NCBI RefSeq assembly: GCF_018127965.1
Contig: NZ_CP072349.1
Span: forward strand, 686,001-750,000
DNA: 64,000 nucleotides
Direction of reading: 5' to 3'
Origin: Prevotella melaninogenica
GTDB lineage: Bacteria > Bacteroidota > Bacteroidia > Bacteroidales > Bacteroidaceae
In this document: positions 54,526 through 63,937 of the stretch, piece by piece
Layout of the letters: every line of letters begins with the position of its first letter
Position numbering within the stretch: the first letter of the stretch is position 1
Program-made: the position numbers and the translations under genes
The notes under the pieces: generated by a model
Database searches by the model: none
What the model was told of the DNA's origin: nothing
The model's input: only the letters and a program-made list of their open reading frames with translations

Positions 54526-54560
54526 CAAGACGCCCTTCTCGCATCGAGAAGGGCGTCTTG
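54526..54560. other. Perfect 16-bp inverted repeat before the phosphatase 3' end
   Basis: CAAGACGCCCTTCTCG-CAT-CGAGAAGGGCGTCTTG, extended by CTAA / TTAG with a bulge. No T tract on either strand. Confidence 0.7.
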
Positions 54561-54608
54561 TTAGGGGGAAGAGAATATGGCTATGATAACAATCAGGGGC
54601 ATAGCTCC

Positions 54609-55904
54609 TTATTCATGATAGCTATTTAGCTTTGAAAGATAGAACTTCTTAAAGTCGCTCCATCGATAGTAATATGGTGTAGAGGTCTTTGGAAGGGGTA
54701 GCGTAGCTTCCTCCTCGTTGAGTAAGACCTTTACGAGAACATCAGCTTTTGGATTCTTCGGATTCTTATAGAAAACAAACTGGATGTTAGCAGCCATAGG
54801 GACAATGCGTGTAGAACTCCAATCCTTCAGGGTAAGACTGTCTATATCTGAAACCCTAATATCATTGTTATTAAGATTCAGTAGGCACGTCAATGGCATA
54901 ACCATCGTGTCATGGCCGAAACGAAGGGTTGCACCAGGATGAGGGAGCGCCAGACAAGAATCAGCATCAGTGATAATATTACGCAAGAGATTGCGCTGTG
55001 AGAAAGGTTGTTTACCTCCACTTTGTGGTGCACTGGCATAACGTAAGTACCACCAAGCATTGCTTCTCTGCCATAGTCGGTACAACTCATCGGCTGTAAA
55101 GAGGTTGTATAGCGAGAGCGAATGGCGTATCTCTGAGTTCTGAACAATGCTTGCTAAACTGAAAAGGTCGAAGGTAAGCTGTCCTGCATCTACCTTCCTT
55201 GTCACGTATTCCTTATCCTTAAAGAGACGAGCCATCAACGGTTTGGTGTCAATATTGCGTTTACCCCACTCGTCAATCGTATTCTTTACAGCACTGCTAT
55301 CCCTTTGATGAGAGAGTTTCTTGTCTGGCTGCTTCATAAAATACATGTCATGTGCGCTCGCATCATGCCTAATTCTCAAACGAGGATTATGCCGAATCAG
55401 TTCCTGCAGTTCGTTCTCCATGGATAGAATACAGCGGATAACATCCGTCGACTTGGCGTCCACCCATACAGAATCACGGAATACAGATGGGAAACGACGA
55501 TACATTCTTCGTGCAATCTGCTGATGTTGCTGCACTCCTAATGGTGTCAACTCTCCCCATCGTTTATAGGATTCTGTATACATGAGGCGTAATTTCTTCA
55601 AAACATCCTTTCCCTCATTAGTCAACATACCAGCTGAATCGGCTTGTTGGAGGGTTTTTATAGGACGAAGATATTGTTGCTCATGAATGAGATAGCGTGA
55701 CCCATGTCGCCCATAATGCGATAGATATACAGGAAGATAGCCTGAGGGAGCAGGCGTTAGCCTACCCGAAGGTGCTGGGTAAGCAAGGTAATTGTTGGCA
55801 GAAAGTTCAGGGTGCTCACTGATCTGCTTTCTGAATGATTGTGCTGTGACGTGTAACGATGCGGAGAAGGCTAACGCACAAAGTAAGATAAGTTGTTTTT
55901 TCAT
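54609..55904 (-). CDS. Histidine acid phosphatase (MINPP/phytase-like), exported
   Basis: 431 residues. Signal peptide ends HVTAQ (about 21). The clade-2 histidine phosphatase motif is YLSHYGRHGSRYL (RHGxR) and the proton-donor motif is FGHDTMVMPL (HD) about 250 residues later, with WGELTPLGVQQHQQIARRMY between. Bacteroidota homologues include inositol polyphosphate phosphatases; substrate not determined here. TACCTTTG on the minus strand at 55934-55941 is its likely -7 box. Confidence 0.9.
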   Translation of the reverse strand: MKKQLILLCALAFSASLHVTAQSFRKQISEHPELSANNYLAYPAPSGRLTPAPSGYLPVYLSHYGRHGSRYLIHEQQYLRPIKTLQQADSAGMLTNEGKDVLKKLRLMYTESYKRWGELTPLGVQQHQQIARRMYRRFPSVFRDSVWVDAKSTDVIRCILSMENELQELIRHNPRLRIRHDASAHDMYFMKQPDKKLSHQRDSSAVKNTIDEWGKRNIDTKPLMARLFKDKEYVTRKVDAGQLTFDLFSLASIVQNSEIRHSLSLYNLFTADELYRLWQRSNAWWYLRYASAPQSGGKQPFSQRNLLRNIITDADSCLALPHPGATLRFGHDTMVMPLTCLLNLNNNDIRVSDIDSLTLKDWSSTRIVPMAANIQFVFYKNPKNPKADVLVKVLLNEEEATLPLPKTSTPYYYRWSDFKKFYLSKLNSYHE

Positions 55905-56039
55905 ATCGTTGTGATTTGATCTAAACTACTATGCAAAGGTAATCATTTTCTATAAACATACGTAATAGAGTGTAAATTAAAGGCTCATTCTATGTAAAAG
56001 TCTATACTGCTTTATCTCGTCCTAACGATATTGCTGGTG

Positions 56040-56115
56040 TCGCTTATGCCCTCCGCACTATTGGTGTTCACCCTCCGCACCATATGTGCGGAGCATTAGC
56101 ACCAATGGTGTTGGG
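56040..56115. repeat. Repeat family C, third clear copy
   Basis: ATGCCCTCCGCACTATTGGTG, CCCTCCGCACCATATGTGCGG and the inverted AGCATTAGCACCAATGGTG. CCGCACCATATGTGCGG is itself a palindrome. The remainder of this 420-base divergent gap holds promoters and a CAAAGATA-AATAC-TATCTTTG inverted repeat (56235-56255). Confidence 0.75.
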
Positions 56116-56324
56116 CATCTACACTTCGGTAGGGAAGGGTGGGGTTGGTCTGTTGTGAACCTATAAGCGTATGGAATAAGGTACTAAATGATAGTCTAAA
56201 AATACTTAAAACACTTTTGTATACATGTAAATATCAAAGATAAATACTATCTTTGTTTCGTTCATAGTAGATTGACTATGCGCAAACTTGACTATAAAAG
56301 AATTACAAACTAACATAAACTATT

Positions 56325-57454
56325 ATGCTACGAAAAACGTTTTTCATCATTGCCATGTGCTTGGTAGGACTGAGTGCATGGAGTATGGGAGTAGGAAACA
56401 AGGTACGTGTGGGTATTTTCCAAGGTAATGGCGGTGCACAGACGTGTATTTGGGAGACGATTGCATCCATACAATTGGATCCTGATATGACGGTCCGAAC
56501 TATCACTACGGGTGATATTGCGAACGGTGCATTGAAGGATTTGGATGCTATCATCATCCCAGGAGGTGAGGGAGCGACGCAGTATATGAATCTTGGAGAG
56601 GAGAACATGGAACGAATAAGAAACTTTATTCGTTCAGGAAAAGGTGCTGTGGGTATCTGTGCTGGTGCCTATCTCTTTACAGACACACCAGGATATGCTT
56701 GTATGCACATTAATGGTGGAAAGGCAATAGATATCGAGCATGATAACCGTGGACATGGTATATCAGCGTTCTCCCTCACGGCAGAAGGAAAAAACTATTC
56801 CCTGAACTTGCTAAGCGTGATAAGTCATACGTCATGTATTACGAAGGGCCTGTGCTTGTAAAGAGTGACAGTATTCCACTTCCTTACACAACTATGGCGA
56901 TAATGGAGACTGATGTGCATGAAGAGGGTAATGCCCCAGCTAACATGACGAATAACCGTCCATTCTTTATCGCCAATGAGTATGGGAAAGGACGTGTCTT
57001 TAGTAGTATCTCGCACCCAGAGGCAACACCGGGCATGATGTGGATGATACCACGTATGGTGCGTTGGACATTACGAATGCCAGTTATAGCCTATTCGAAG
57101 CGGGTCGTTAATCCCGATTTATACAATCGTGAGATTCTCATGACGAAGGATGATTTGAGAAAGGAACGTGGATATTATAGAACATTCCTATACGGTTCGC
57201 CCAATGAGAAGATTGCAGCACTCGACTGGTTGCAGGCATGTCGTTCATGGGATGCTAAGCGTTGGGTGCAAGGCTTACTCTTTGATAACAGCCCTGCAGT
57301 AAGAGAACGTACGGCTCGCTTTATTGCTGAAACCGATTATCTTCCTTTCTTATCAGACTTAGACGCAGCATGTAAGGTCGAGTGTGATGAGCAAACGAAA
57401 CAAAAAATGATGAAGCATCTTGAGCATCTGAAGGCGCTACTGCCGCATAAATAA
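56325..57454 (+). pseudogene. BPL_N/glutamine-amidotransferase-like protein, split by a -1 frame break at a slippery heptamer
   Basis: Frame 1 (56325-56861) encodes a signal peptide and a class I amidotransferase-like fold with IIPGGEGATQYMN and GAVGICAGAYLF (nucleophile Cys position). Its real homology ends at GKN; the downstream frame continues as LFPELAKRDKSYVMYYEGPV and runs to 57454. The break lies at A AAA AAC (56789-56795), and a -1 shift there joins the frames exactly, giving about 376 residues. It may be a recoded gene, a decayed gene or a one-A sequencing deletion. The domain resembles the biotin-protein-ligase N-terminal-like (BPL_N) family; function unknown. Confidence 0.8.
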
Positions 57455-57738
57455 TACTCGTCTTGGGAGCTATTATTAGGTGAAAACATATTAGATTCAG
57501 TCACTGTTTCGATAGAGAACTTACTCAAAAACAAAATTTCCTGTCACTTCTGTCATTCAAAGTGATGGGTTAATGCGTTGAGAGACAGTGCTGTTATGCG
57601 AAATGTTAAATGTGACAGCAAAACGAAATTAAACTTATTATGGTAATAGGGGGGTAATAAGTTCTTCTCGTTTTAGTAGTTTTTCACTCCGCTTTTGGGA
57701 AGAGTCAGATATTGGTTCGATGATGATAGAATTTAAAA

Positions 57739-57774
57739 AGGCAGTTTCGAATCAAGCTTCGAAACTGCCTTTTC
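57739..57774. terminator. Bidirectional terminator between the BPL_N-like gene and tmRNA
   Basis: AAAGGCAGTTTCGAA / TTCGAAACTGCCTTTT, with A and T runs on both sides. It ends the tmRNA transcript on the minus strand. The rest of 57455-57806 shows nothing recognisable. Confidence 0.88.
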
Positions 57775-57806
57775 TGTTTGACAAAATCTCCTTTGAGATT
57801 AAGAAG

Positions 57807-58204
57807 TGGACCTGGTGGGAGTCGAACCCACGTCCGCACAAGGAAACCATACGCTTTCTACACGTTTATTCCAGCCTTCGATTTTCGTATGTCGGCAAGA
57901 CCTGGACCACCAACCGACATCTTATCCTCTAAATTTTCATCAGTGCATCGAGGCATACACTGACTATTTCCGATTGAACCTGCATCGCTTACTCTCCGGA
58001 TTCGGAACAACATCCTCGGAGCGATGTCTCGTCCAACTATCTAATAGTCGGATAAAGCCAGTAACCTACTGTACTTCGGTTAGGCAGCGAGAGCGTAATT
58101 GTTTTCGCCAATTAATTTTTCGATAACTGAGATTTAGGAGCCAGTCAACGATGCTCCGCGTGCTTACGTACCATCTCGTCTTGCCGTCAAATCCAAACAA
58201 GCCC
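57807..58204 (-). ncRNA. ssrA: tmRNA (ssrA)
   Basis: The minus-strand 5' end GGGCTTG (58198-58204) pairs with the 3' CAGGTCC (57808-57814), with A57807 as discriminator and CCA not encoded. The T arm GTGGGTTCGACTCCCAC and 5' TTTGGATTTGACGGC are typical. The tag reading frame is at 58080-58109 (GENNYALAA, stop TAA). It rescues stalled ribosomes with SmpB, which is not in this window. Confidence 0.95.
58080..58109 (-). CDS. tmRNA proteolysis tag GENNYALAA
   Basis: GGC GAA AAC AAT TAC GCT CTC GCT GCC TAA on the minus strand, read from the resume codon after AAATTAATT. The ALAA end is the usual degron recognised by ClpXP-type proteases. Confidence 0.88.
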   Translation of the reverse strand, partial: GENNYALAA

Positions 58205-58295
58205 ATAGTACTAATGAGGATTTTGCAGGTTTAAGAAGATGTTATCCACCCTTATTTTCCCGTTTATCCTCTTCTGTTTCCACTGAATCAGACTG

Positions 58296-58327
58296 CAAAT
58301 ATAAGGAGAGTTCACGAAACTACCAAA
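58296..58327 (-). promoter_or_regulatory. Promoter of ssrA
   Basis: Minus strand: TTTG (58324-58327), 20 bases, TATATTTG (58296-58303). It gives a precursor with about 85 extra 5' bases. Confidence 0.75.
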
Positions 58328-58362
58328 TCTTTAACTACTTTTCTGCTTAATTTCATAGATAA

Positions 58363-58394
58363 TTGCCCTCTGTCTGAAATTTATTGTAACTTTG
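58363..58394 (+). promoter_or_regulatory. Promoter of mfd
   Basis: TTG (58363-58365), 21 bases, TAACTTTG (58387-58394); short leader before ATG 58414. Confidence 0.7.
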
Positions 58395-58413
58395 CAAGCA
58401 CAACGCATTTGCG

Positions 58414-61400
58414 ATGAAGATACAAGACATACAGAAACTATACGCTATGCTGCCACAGGCAGGAGCGATACAGAAGATACAGAAAGATAAGTCGATAAGA
58501 ACTGTTTTTCTGCAAGGACTCGTGGCTTCAGCTGCTCCGATGTTCTTTGCTTCAATAGCTGAACAATGGAAGACAACGACTGTTTTTGTTTTGAATGACA
58601 ATGACGAGGCGGGTTATTTTTACAATGACCTCAAGACAATTGCTATGCCTGCAGATGGTGAAGGGAAGGTGGCAGAGGTGCTGTTTTTCCCATCGTCTTA
58701 TCGTCGTGCAGTGAAATATGGACAGCGTGATGCGGGTAATGAAATCCTGAGGACAGAGGTGTTAACACGTCTTTCTGCCCTTGCCACGGGTGCTGACAAC
58801 GCTCTACCGCTTTATATTGTCACTGAGCCATCAGCGCTATCAGAACTTGTTGTGTCAAAAAAGCAGTTGGATGAACGCCGTTTGACATTGACAGTGGACC
58901 AGCATATTGATATTGTAGAGGTAGAGAAAACCTTACGTTCTTTTGGTTTTACAGAGACGGATTATGTCTATGAACCTGGTCAGTTTGCTGTGCGTGGTAG
59001 TATTATTGATGTCTATTCCTTCTCAAATGAACTTCCTTTCCGTATCGATTTCTTCGGTGATGACATAGAAACCATTCGCAACTTTGAAGTGGAGACGCAG
59101 TTGTCTACAGAGAAGTTGACACGTGTTGAGATTGTTCCAGAGCTGACAACGATGTCAGAAGAGAAGGTACCTTTCCTTCAGTTCTTACCAGAAGATGCCG
59201 TGTTGGCATTTAAGGACTTCCTCTATATACGTGATGCGATTGATAATATCTATCAAGAAGGCTTTACTAATCAGGCTTTGACAGAGAAGTTAGAGGGTAA
59301 GACGGAGTTAGAACAGCGCGAATTGGAAGTGGCTTTCCGTAAGGAAGGGCAACTGGTGCCAGCCTCACGTTGGATGAACGATGCACTTGATTTCCGTCGT
59401 ATAGAGTTTGGTATGAATCATTCTACCTCTGATCAAGCAAAGAAGAAGGATGGCTCACGGGCTACGATAAACTTCAGTACGTCTCCACAACCACTCTTCC
59501 ACAAGAACTTTGACTTACTATCTAAGACCCTTCGTGACTATCTTATAAAAGGTTATAAACTCTATATCTTTGCAGATAGCGAGAAGCAGATTGTACGTTT
59601 GAGGGATATTTTCGATTCATTGTCAGATACGAATGTCTCACCTGACTCTGAGAATCTGTCTGTAGCTGAACTGTCAGGGGAGGGTCAGGATGCGACGGTG
59701 GGAGCCTTACCTTTCACGCCAGTCAACCGAACACTGCATGAAGGTTTTGTAGATAGTACGCTGAAAGTATGTTTCTTTACCGATCATCAGATTTTCGACC
59801 GTTTCCATAAGTACAACCTTAAGTCTGACAAGGCTCGTCAAGGTAAGATGGCTTTGACGATGAAGGAGCTGCAAGAGATGGAACCCGGTGACTTCTTAGT
59901 GCATGTTGACTTTGGTATAGGTAAGTTTGCGGGTTTGGTTCGTGTACCTGCTGGTGACTCTTATCAAGAGATGATACGTCTTGTTTATCAGCATAATGAT
60001 ATTGTGGACGTATCTATCCATTCACTTTACAAAATCAGTAAGTATCGTCGTGGCGATAGTGGCGAGGCTCCACGACTGTCAGTTCTTGGTTCAGGGGCTT
60101 GGGACCGTCTGAAAGAAAGGGCAAAGAAGCGTATTAAGGACATAGCACGCGACCTCATTAAACTCTATGCTAAGCGACGTCGTGAAAAGGGATTTGCCTT
60201 TTCTCCAGACTCGTTTATGCAGCATGAATTGGAGGCTTCATTCCTTTATGAGGATACGCCCGACCAGTTGAAGGCTACACAAGAACTCAAACAAGATATG
60301 GAAAGTGCACGTCCGATGGACCGTCTGGTTTGTGGCGATGTGGGGTTCGGTAAGACAGAGGTGGCTATCCGTGCTGCTTTCAAGGCTGCGGTGGATAATA
60401 AGCAGGTGGCTGTATTGGTGCCTACAACCGTGTTAGCCTTCCAGCATTACCAAACCTTTAAGAAGCGATTGAAGGATATGCCAGTGCGTGTTGACTACCT
60501 CTCACGTGCTCGCAGTGCTAAACAAACGAAACAGGTGTTGGAGGATTTGGCAGAGGGAAAGATTAATATTCTTGTCGGTACGCATAAGTTGATAGGGAAG
60601 TCGGTGAAGTGGCATGACCTCGGACTCCTTATCATTGATGAAGAACAGAAGTTTGGTGTGTCTACAAAGGAGAAACTTCGCCAGCTGAAAACCAATGTTG
60701 ACACGCTGACAATGTCGGCAACGCCTATCCCACGTACGCTCCAGTTCTCGCTGATGGGTGCACGTGACATGAGTATTATGCGTACACCGCCACCTAACCG
60801 TTATCCTATTCAGACCGAGATAGCTTCTTTTTCACATGAAGTGATAGCAGATGCTATCAACTTCGAGATGAGCCGCAACGGACAGGTTTATTTCGTTAAC
60901 GATCGCATTAGTAACCTTCCTGAGATAGCAAACCTTATCAAGAAGTACGTACCCGATTGCCGTATCGCTATTGGTCACGGTCAGATGAAGCCTGAGGAGT
61001 TGGAGGAGATAGTGATGGGCTTTATGAACTATGACTATGACGTACTGCTTTCAACAACGATTGTTGAGAACGGTATTGATATTTCTAATGCCAATACGAT
61101 TATCATTAACGATGCTCATCGTTTCGGACTCTCAGACCTACATCAGATGCGTGGACGTGTGGGACGTTCTAATAAGAAGGCTTTCTGTTATCTTCTTGCT
61201 CCTCCTTTGGCTGCATTGAACCCAGAGGCGCGTCGTCGTCTGGAGGCTTTGGAGACCTTCTCTGACCTCGGTAGTGGATTTAATCTTGCGATGCAGGACC
61301 TTGATATCCGTGGTGCTGGTAACCTTTTAGGTTCTGAGCAGAGCGGATTCATGGAGGATTTGGGATATGAAACCTATCAGAAAATCCTCAATCAGGCGGT

Positions 61401-61938
61401 GATGGAGCTGAAAAATGATGAGTTCCAAGACCTTTATGAGGAGGAGATGGACGAAGGAAAGCAGATTACGGGTGATGACTTCATTGATGATTGTGCTGTA
61501 GAAAGCGACCTTGAAATGTACTTCCCTGATAACTATGTGCCGGGTAGTTCTGAGCGTATGCTGCTTTATCGTGAACTGGATAATATAGAGAAAGATGAAG
61601 ACCTCGATGCTTATCGTAAGCGTTTGCAAGATCGTTTCGGTCCTGTTCCACGTCAAGGTGAGGAATTGATGCAGGTCGTTGCACTCCGTCGTGTGGGTAA
61701 GCGATTAGGTTGTGAGAAGATTATCCTCAAGCAGGGACGTATGCAGATGCAGTTTGTTTCTAACCCTAATAGTGTCTACTATCAGAGTGCTGCCTTTGAT
61801 AAAGTTCTCAACTATATCGGTTATCATCCTCGCCGTTGTAATCTGAAAGAGCGAAATGGCAAGCGTTCAATGGTGGTAGGTGATGTTAAGAGTGTCAAGG
61901 AGGGCGTGATGGTGTTGCGTGATATAGAGAAAAGGTGA
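58414..61938 (+). CDS. mfd: Transcription-repair coupling factor
   Basis: 1174 residues, full length. It removes stalled RNA polymerase at lesions and recruits UvrA. UvrB-like N-terminal module (YVYEPGQFAVRGSIIDVYSF), RNA-polymerase-interacting CarD-like domain (PGDFLVHVDFGIGKFAGLVR), then the RecG-like translocase: Walker A CGDVGFGKTEVAIRAAF, IIDEEQKFGV (DEEQ), MSATPIPRTLQFSLMGARDM, STTIVENGIDISNANTIIIN and QMRGRVGRSNKKAFCYLL. C-terminal TRCF domain (about 1010-1130) follows. Divergent from ssrA. Confidence 0.98.
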   Translation: MKIQDIQKLYAMLPQAGAIQKIQKDKSIRTVFLQGLVASAAPMFFASIAEQWKTTTVFVLNDNDEAGYFYNDLKTIAMPADGEGKVAEVLFFPSSYRRAVKYGQRDAGNEILRTEVLTRLSALATGADNALPLYIVTEPSALSELVVSKKQLDERRLTLTVDQHIDIVEVEKTLRSFGFTETDYVYEPGQFAVRGSIIDVYSFSNELPFRIDFFGDDIETIRNFEVETQLSTEKLTRVEIVPELTTMSEEKVPFLQFLPEDAVLAFKDFLYIRDAIDNIYQEGFTNQALTEKLEGKTELEQRELEVAFRKEGQLVPASRWMNDALDFRRIEFGMNHSTSDQAKKKDGSRATINFSTSPQPLFHKNFDLLSKTLRDYLIKGYKLYIFADSEKQIVRLRDIFDSLSDTNVSPDSENLSVAELSGEGQDATVGALPFTPVNRTLHEGFVDSTLKVCFFTDHQIFDRFHKYNLKSDKARQGKMALTMKELQEMEPGDFLVHVDFGIGKFAGLVRVPAGDSYQEMIRLVYQHNDIVDVSIHSLYKISKYRRGDSGEAPRLSVLGSGAWDRLKERAKKRIKDIARDLIKLYAKRRREKGFAFSPDSFMQHELEASFLYEDTPDQLKATQELKQDMESARPMDRLVCGDVGFGKTEVAIRAAFKAAVDNKQVAVLVPTTVLAFQHYQTFKKRLKDMPVRVDYLSRARSAKQTKQVLEDLAEGKINILVGTHKLIGKSVKWHDLGLLIIDEEQKFGVSTKEKLRQLKTNVDTLTMSATPIPRTLQFSLMGARDMSIMRTPPPNRYPIQTEIASFSHEVIADAINFEMSRNGQVYFVNDRISNLPEIANLIKKYVPDCRIAIGHGQMKPEELEEIVMGFMNYDYDVLLSTTIVENGIDISNANTIIINDAHRFGLSDLHQMRGRVGRSNKKAFCYLLAPPLAALNPEARRRLEALETFSDLGSGFNLAMQDLDIRGAGNLLGSEQSGFMEDLGYETYQKILNQAVMELKNDEFQDLYEEEMDEGKQITGDDFIDDCAVESDLEMYFPDNYVPGSSERMLLYRELDNIEKDEDLDAYRKRLQDRFGPVPRQGEELMQVVALRRVGKRLGCEKIILKQGRMQMQFVSNPNSVYYQSAAFDKVLNYIGYHPRRCNLKERNGKRSMVVGDVKSVKEGVMVLRDIEKR

Positions 61939-62030
61939 ATCCCTTTCTAAAATATCCCTATCTTACAAATCAGATGTTTAGCTTTATATGTATTTACTTG
62001 TGTCCATTGTTATACTTGTGTCAGGTTCCA

Positions 62031-62661
62031 TCACATCAATATGATATAACTCCATCTCATCAATAATGCATTTTCACCTAATGGGATGTCTTTTAATTTA
62101 TGGCACATAGAAGGTTTTATAATAATTTTCTTTTGTTTGTTATTAAAGCATAAATCTAAAGTTAATTGGTATTCTGTTAAATATTTTCTTCTTTCCTTTA
62201 TACTTTTTCGAAACAAATCACGTAGAACTCTTTTGTCGGCAGGGCGTGAGAATATAAATCCTTTTACCTTAATGTCTTGTTTCTGATAGTTGGGTAAAAG
62301 ATTCAGTATCATATTAAGTTTTATATAGGTAGATATGATTTGATTACTTGCATGGTATATCTTTAGAATCAAAAGTAGATTTTAATTCATTAAGAAATAA
62401 AAATTTATTCTTATCCCCTTGTACTAAAATGTTCCATCGCAATCTAATGAGAAAATAGAAGCATCCTTATGGTCACGAGCTTTTGATAAGAATCCCCTCA
62501 AATCCTTAGCTATATTAGTATCGAAATACTGAAAGTTAGAATTTATCCATATAATATCTTTAACTTTAGAATCGTTTGAAGATTCATGAACTGTATATTA
62601 TTTTTACGTATCCAGTATCATTATATAAGGGAAATAATTCCTTTAAATCATCACAAAACAT
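62031..62661 (-). pseudogene. Decayed partner gene downstream of the AAA ATPase, unknown family
   Basis: ATG 62661 starts MFCDDLKELFPLYNDTGYVK and stops at TGA 62584-62586. Other frames then carry on: VHESSNDSKVKDIIWINSNF and FLSKARDHKDASIFSLDCDG, WNILVQGDKNKFLFLNELKS, and from 62372 KRVLRDLFRKSIKERRKYL to the stop at 62031. At least three single-base shifts are needed to join them. I do not recognise the product. It begins 34 bases after the ATPase stop, as a second gene of a pair would. Confidence 0.6.
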
Positions 62662-62694
62662 AGCTATTGTTCTTATATATATTTATATCTCGAG

Positions 62695-63937
62695 TTAATG
62701 CAATATCATTTCAATGGCAGTATAGAATGACTCAAACGGAATCTCATAGTCAGCCATAATATCTTGCTCTACAATTTGAGAAGTCCCATCCTCATTCTGC
62801 TTCAGCAAATACGCTCCCACATCTTTGGGATTCAGTAAATATGAGTCTTTAATCTTCCACTTAGATAACAACTTAACAAATTTACCTTCTTCCATCTTCC
62901 CCCTCAATAAGAAAAGATTGATAAGATTATTAAGACGTTTAATAAGGAAATCGCTATGCGTTGTTACTTGCATGTGTCCTCCTTCATTAACAATACAAGA
63001 TATCAAATCGGCAACTTTTACTTGTCTATTAGGATGTAGATGAGCTTCGGGTTCTTCGAATAAGAAAGAGACCCCCTTAGTAGAATATTTGTTCAGGAAT
63101 AACGTCAAAGGCGCAAGCTCTTTGATAGAAGACGCCGCTGCCGTTAAAGGCATATCTGAACCATGTGTAGAGTATATAATTCTGCCTTCCTTACGCTTTA
63201 ATTTACCATTATTCACCTCTGAACAGCATTCTATAATATCGCTATTTGGCTCTTCTAATCGTGGATTTGCTTCATTGAGTATCTTTTTAAAATCAAAGAA
63301 TTCATTATACATACCAGAAAGGAACGCAGGACGCTCATTTATTTCCATCAATGCACCGCGTGATGGAGGCAACAAATGAGTTGAGGACATATCACGGAAG
63401 TTCTCGAATAACAGATGACGTAACTCTGCTTTAAGCAATGCTGTAAAAGGAGCTTCAGTCTTCTCAAACTCCCCTGAAAGCATCATGTAGTTGAATTTCC
63501 TTAAACGGAGTCTAAAATGAGATCTTCATGCCCCTCTAATCCTCCCATTTCTTCAGTATAAGTGAATTCAAATTCTTCATAGCCACATGGGAATGAGATT
63601 TCTATATTTCCTTGAAAGTCAATATTTCCAATAAGATATCCTATATAAGCTATTGCATCTTGGTTAATCCAATCAATACTTCTTTCTTTGAAATACTTAG
63701 AACCGTATCGCCAGATTTGACATTGGCAAACATTGCTTCAAAATCATATCGCTTATAAAAGAAACTCTTCAAACGGTCATTTGTGTCTGAAAGTAAATAA
63801 TAAATGTAATGAACCAAGAAAGCCGCATAACTCTTACCCAAGCCTGATTCTCCAGATAAAACAATCAGAGGTTTTATCGTTATAGAAGAATCTCTTATTG
63901 CACCAAGTTGGTTTATCTTAAATTCTAAATCTTTCAT
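62695..63937 (-). pseudogene. AAA/ABC-type ATPase (OLD-like, no TOPRIM seen), two frame breaks
   Basis: Segment 1 (63937 to about 63675) has MKDLEFKINQLGAIRDSSIT and Walker A LSGESGLGKSYA. Segment 2 (about 63675 to 63515) reads DWINQDAIAYIGYLIGN and EISFPCGYEEFEFTYTEEMG. Segment 3 (about 63514 to 62695) reads LRKFNYMMLSGEFEKTEAPF, the Walker B/signature block VSFLFEEPEAHLHPNRQVKV and the switch His in QVTTHSDFLIKRL. One base is missing near GTATTGATTGG (63672-63678) and one T near 63514-63517. Standalone ATPases of this type often belong to phage defence or toxin-antitoxin pairs; this one looks inactivated. Confidence 0.75.

Noticed and set aside
57807..57880. A tRNA gene suggested by GTGGGTTCGACTCCCAC
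   Set aside because: The T arm and acceptor belong to tmRNA: the partner acceptor strand is 390 bases away and the tag ORF lies between.
57720..58126. Small plus-strand ORFs (70, 61 and 106 codons)
   Set aside because: They cover the tmRNA gene on the other strand and its terminator.
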